A DNA stretch of 64,000 bases from Amanita rubescens (Eukaryota > Basidiomycota > Agaricomycetes > Agaricales > Amanitaceae): assembly GCA_015039365.1 (NCBI GenBank), contig WION01000057.1, positions 154,770 through 218,769 of the forward strand. Direction: 5' to 3'. Positions 61,553-64,000 of the stretch are shown here, one piece after another. The notes beneath the pieces were generated by a model. That model was given only the letters and a program-made list of their open reading frames with translations. It was not told the DNA's origin and searched no databases. The stretch's first letter is position 1; each line of letters starts with the position of its first letter. Both the position numbers and the translations under genes were made by a program.

Positions 61553-63045
61553 TTCGGAGGGCTAATCTCGAGCCCTCCACACATGTAAATCTGTAATTTA
61601 TGAAAATATATATCAGCAAAATGAATGCTATCAAGTTATGAACTTACAACTCACCTACTTAATCAAATTACTCGGAAGGAGACTCCCTGAGAGTCTCCAT
61701 GCTTAATTATAACCCTTCCTTTTGTAAAAAGGGAAGAAACTCGTGGCGAGTCGTATTAGATTCGTCCGAGCCTAAAAAACGGAGAGTTACAACGAACTCT
61801 GACTTACCATCGAGTCCTCCCCGTCCATCCGTTTGACACCGCGTCCTCGGGAATACCTCCTGGCCCTCGTTCGTTCCAATACGCGAGAGGGCGACGCATA
61901 GTCCTACCCTCGAGACCGACAATTGTCCAGGTCTCAAACACAAACCCTGGAGAGAACTCGTACTGAGTCCTCTCCCCTTATCGTCCGACGAACCGGAATA
62001 ATCGCATCTATACGACGCGGTTAATATGAATCAAAACAAGTAGAAAACGAGAACGTACCTGCTCCCGAAGCTGCCTTCTCGCAGCCATTCCCCGTCTACC
62101 TCGTCTACTACTTCTCCCGGCCGTAAACCACCTATAACGGACAAAAGACAACGCGACATTTACGTCGTCAGTAAATCATAACCCTCGGGTATAGCAAACT
62201 TACCTATACCCTCAACATCACACGGGAACTCAAACGAGAGTTCCCTCCATCAATCCATACGCCCGTTTTTCCCTTTCTCTTGAAGGGGAAGAGACGCTGG
62301 GCGTGTTAGTTAAGATCAATCGTTCAAAACAATGGAGAGCTCAAACGAACTCTCCGAATGCTTACAATTGGGATTCGAACGAATCCCTCCCTCTCGCCTA
62401 TCGTTCATTGACAAGAAAATCGATAGGAACTTGCTGCTGAGTCCTACGAGTCGATAAGATGAAGCTGAAAGAATAAGTCAGCGAGAAACGAAGAAATGAA
62501 AAGGAAAGAATATACCTTTCCCGGAGCCCTCGTTCCATATCGTTCTCCTGCATCCCTCCTCGCATCCCATCAGCTCCCTCTTCATCGATAACGTCAAACG
62601 GGCCGCTCCTGGCCCCGTTCCCCCCTGTCGAAATGCGCGAGAGGCCAAGCCCTCGCTATCAGCCGGTTACACGCGTCTACACCTGATGCTAGTCAGCCAC
62701 GTCGACAGGAAAGATATCAGGCACTTACCTGGCATCTGCACCATTCCCTTCTCCCCAAAGCACGTCGTGTGGGGGAGAATCCCATCTGTTATCCCGGGAC
62801 CATGTTTATCTGGTCCCTATTCCCCATTTCCTATCCCTCGAAATCGGTTGCCGTTCAGCGTTGAAGTTCCATCACGCTAGCCCAGCAATCATATCAGCAA
62901 ACCGAACGGAACGAAAGGAAGAAACGAAAGAAGAGACTTGAAGAGACGCACCATATGCCCTAGCTTCTGTCCCCTCACGGCCGTCTCATCTTCCTTCTCC
63001 CTCTCCTCTCGATCTTCACCGGGATAGTACACAGCTCTTGAAGCC
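61553..63045. other. LARD-B 3' region with hairpins and antisense introns
   Basis: Homolog of 24903-26416. It keeps stems such as GGAGGGCT-AATCTCG-AGCCCTCC and antisense introns, for example a donor GTAAGTGCC with GGCTGAC branch site and GTGTAG acceptor near 62680-62735, and a donor GTATATTC with CGCTGAC and TTTCAG near 62468-62516. No plus-strand gene. Confidence 0.6.
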
Positions 63046-63653
63046 GTACTGGATTCTCGGCGAGCTCCTGGACTCGGAGCTCCCTCCCGCTTGGATTATT
63101 GCTAGGAGCCCCTAGCGATAAACGGATTTGACGCGTCTTGCGCGTGTCACATGACCACCGGATACCGGCCACTCCCCTTCAGCCGGTACCAACCTCCTCA
63201 CGTCGAAAGCCTCTGGAGCGATCCCGCCTCAACCGTTTGGCTTCAAACTTCACACATGCGATGCTCTCACCATAAGCATCATGCCCAAGTCATCGGAACC
63301 CTCCTCAGCAACGCCCAGCCCAGCGCAATTCATTTTGACGCATCTGCCTCAGCCTGCGGTCACATTCGCGTGACTACCTTCCATACTCGGAAGGTACGCC
63401 GAATTTCGACGCGCCCAGACGTCGAATGCTCTACAGGCCCGAGCTCCAAGTGAACAGCATCGCAGATGTTCGCTTTTATCGGGGATACATTCTATCCATT
63501 ATCCCCTACACCCTCGGAGAGAAATTCGATTTTTACTTCGGTGAAATCATTATTCTCTCCCCTTTATCCACTTTCCCAAGCAAGTTTGCATATGCAAACC
63601 TCTCCCGTATATTTCTATACTTCGCCAATGACCCTTGGCGAGTGGGGGAGGAT
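63046..63653 (+). other. LARD-B 3' end, possible second ORF broken
   Basis: Homolog of 36706-37313, very similar. The frame from the ATG at 63151 ends at 63453; the downstream part is in another frame (63426-63668). The difference is one base near 63354, where LARD-A has AGCTTGCTTGTCAC and LARD-B AGCCTGCGGTCAC. Ends with GTGGGGGAGGATG. Confidence 0.5.
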
Positions 63654-63760
63654 GTGACAAGTGTTTAACACCTCACGAAGATCTTAAGACACAATTTCGA
63701 AGATACACAACACTTGTATCATCATTTCTTAAGATTGCAATGCAATCTTGTGGGGGAGGA
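63654..63760 (+). repeat. Insert with duplicated polypurine tract before the LARD-B LTR
   Basis: LARD-A goes straight from GTGGGGGAGGA into the LTR. LARD-B has an extra stretch of about 107 bp (ending TTGTGGGGGAGGA) so the tract TGGGGGAGGATG occurs twice. The insert has palindromes such as AAGATTGCAATGCAATCTT. Confidence 0.75.
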
Positions 63761-64000
63761 TGTAACGGGGCTACTATGTAGCTCTCGTACATATTCATCA
63801 AGACCTTCATCAAGATGGGAGATCCCCTTGGGATCTCCGAATACAAGGATGGGAGTTATCCATTAACTCCCTTGTAGATAGATTTCCCCTATTCTCGTAG
63901 ATAGTTATGTTATGGTACATATATAGTAGGTTGTCACACTTTGTGACACATCATCTTACACCTTACTTTACCCCACTCGCGTACACCGCACGGTATCACA
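63761..64000 (+). repeat. LARD-B right LTR, cut by window edge
   Basis: First 240 bp of the 320-bp LARD LTR, starting TGTAACGGGGCTACTATG. It differs from the LARD-A LTRs in the last 100 bases (for example TTATGTTATGGTACATATAT). Confidence 0.88.

Larger units (their letters stand above)
58528..64000 (+). mobile_element. LARD-B: 5'-truncated second copy of the LARD element
   Basis: From 58528 (GCTAGACGCCGT) this follows LARD-A from 21959 to its right LTR: the second half of ORF1, the 3' region, the possible second ORF and the LTR start. It lacks the left LTR, leader and first 40% of ORF1, and has no Gypsy insertion, which confirms 26417-36705 as an insert in LARD-A. The identity is moderate in ORF1 and high in the last 600 bp. 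It continues beyond the window. Confidence 0.85.

Overview
This 64 kb window looks like repeat-packed DNA of a basidiomycete fungus, most likely an Agaricomycete. Four things point there: a KDZ transposase carrying the fungal CxC2 cysteine cluster, introns of about 42-60 bp with CTAAC/CTGAC-type branch sites, a tnp2-type transposase, and chromodomain Ty3/Gypsy elements. I cannot name the species. Almost everything is transposable element, much of it nested. No conserved housekeeping gene was recognised.

Layout. 1-140 is an LTR end and 487-700 a scrap of Copia gag. 701-11899 is a decayed hAT transposon (transposase on the minus strand) holding four insertions: a solo LTR (1097-1492), a non-autonomous LTR element (1566-6305) that itself carries a GGAGTC-rich DNA element (3386-5659), a foldback element (6428-8000) and a hAT-type MITE (8432-9237). 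11900-12860 is a relic of the GGAGTC-type family. 13342-15099 is a tnp2 transposase pseudogene, cut by a Copia element (15100 to about 41840, minus). The Copia is split by a 20.7 kb LTR-flanked element (16908-37633, here LARD-A), which holds another GGAGTC element (17947-20414) and a complete Gypsy element (26417-36705, minus). That Gypsy is in turn split by a second non-autonomous LTR element (28921-31062). A second Gypsy element occupies 42372-50849 (minus).

50853-57749 is the only stretch with intact-looking spliced genes on the plus strand: a 5'-truncated unknown gene, a three-exon unknown gene with a GC-AG intron, a full ten-exon KDZ transposase (1,006 aa) and a small two-exon unknown gene. 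58528-64000 is a 5'-truncated second copy of the LARD element (LARD-B), running into its 3' LTR at the window edge.

The most unusual object is the LARD family. After removing the two insertions LARD-A is about 7.95 kb, with 320-bp LTRs. It encodes one plus-strand ORF of 1,643 codons that rejoins exactly in frame across the DNA-element insertion. It has no reverse transcriptase or integrase. Its sequence is packed with short perfect inverted repeats, arms of 6-9 bp and loops of 3-14 nt, often 30-60 bp apart. Between the two copies several stems have changed on both arms so that pairing is kept. On the opposite strand the same DNA carries at least 16 well-formed fungal introns (44-54 bp, one of 92 bp), inside and downstream of the ORF. 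LARD, both Gypsy elements and the small LTR elements share TGTAAC/GTTACA-type ends, so the Gypsy integrases may mobilise the non-autonomous elements. Both Gypsy elements share a -1 frameshift site at the gag stop, a long ATG-less gag leader frame and an extra 3' ORF with a Cys/His motif.
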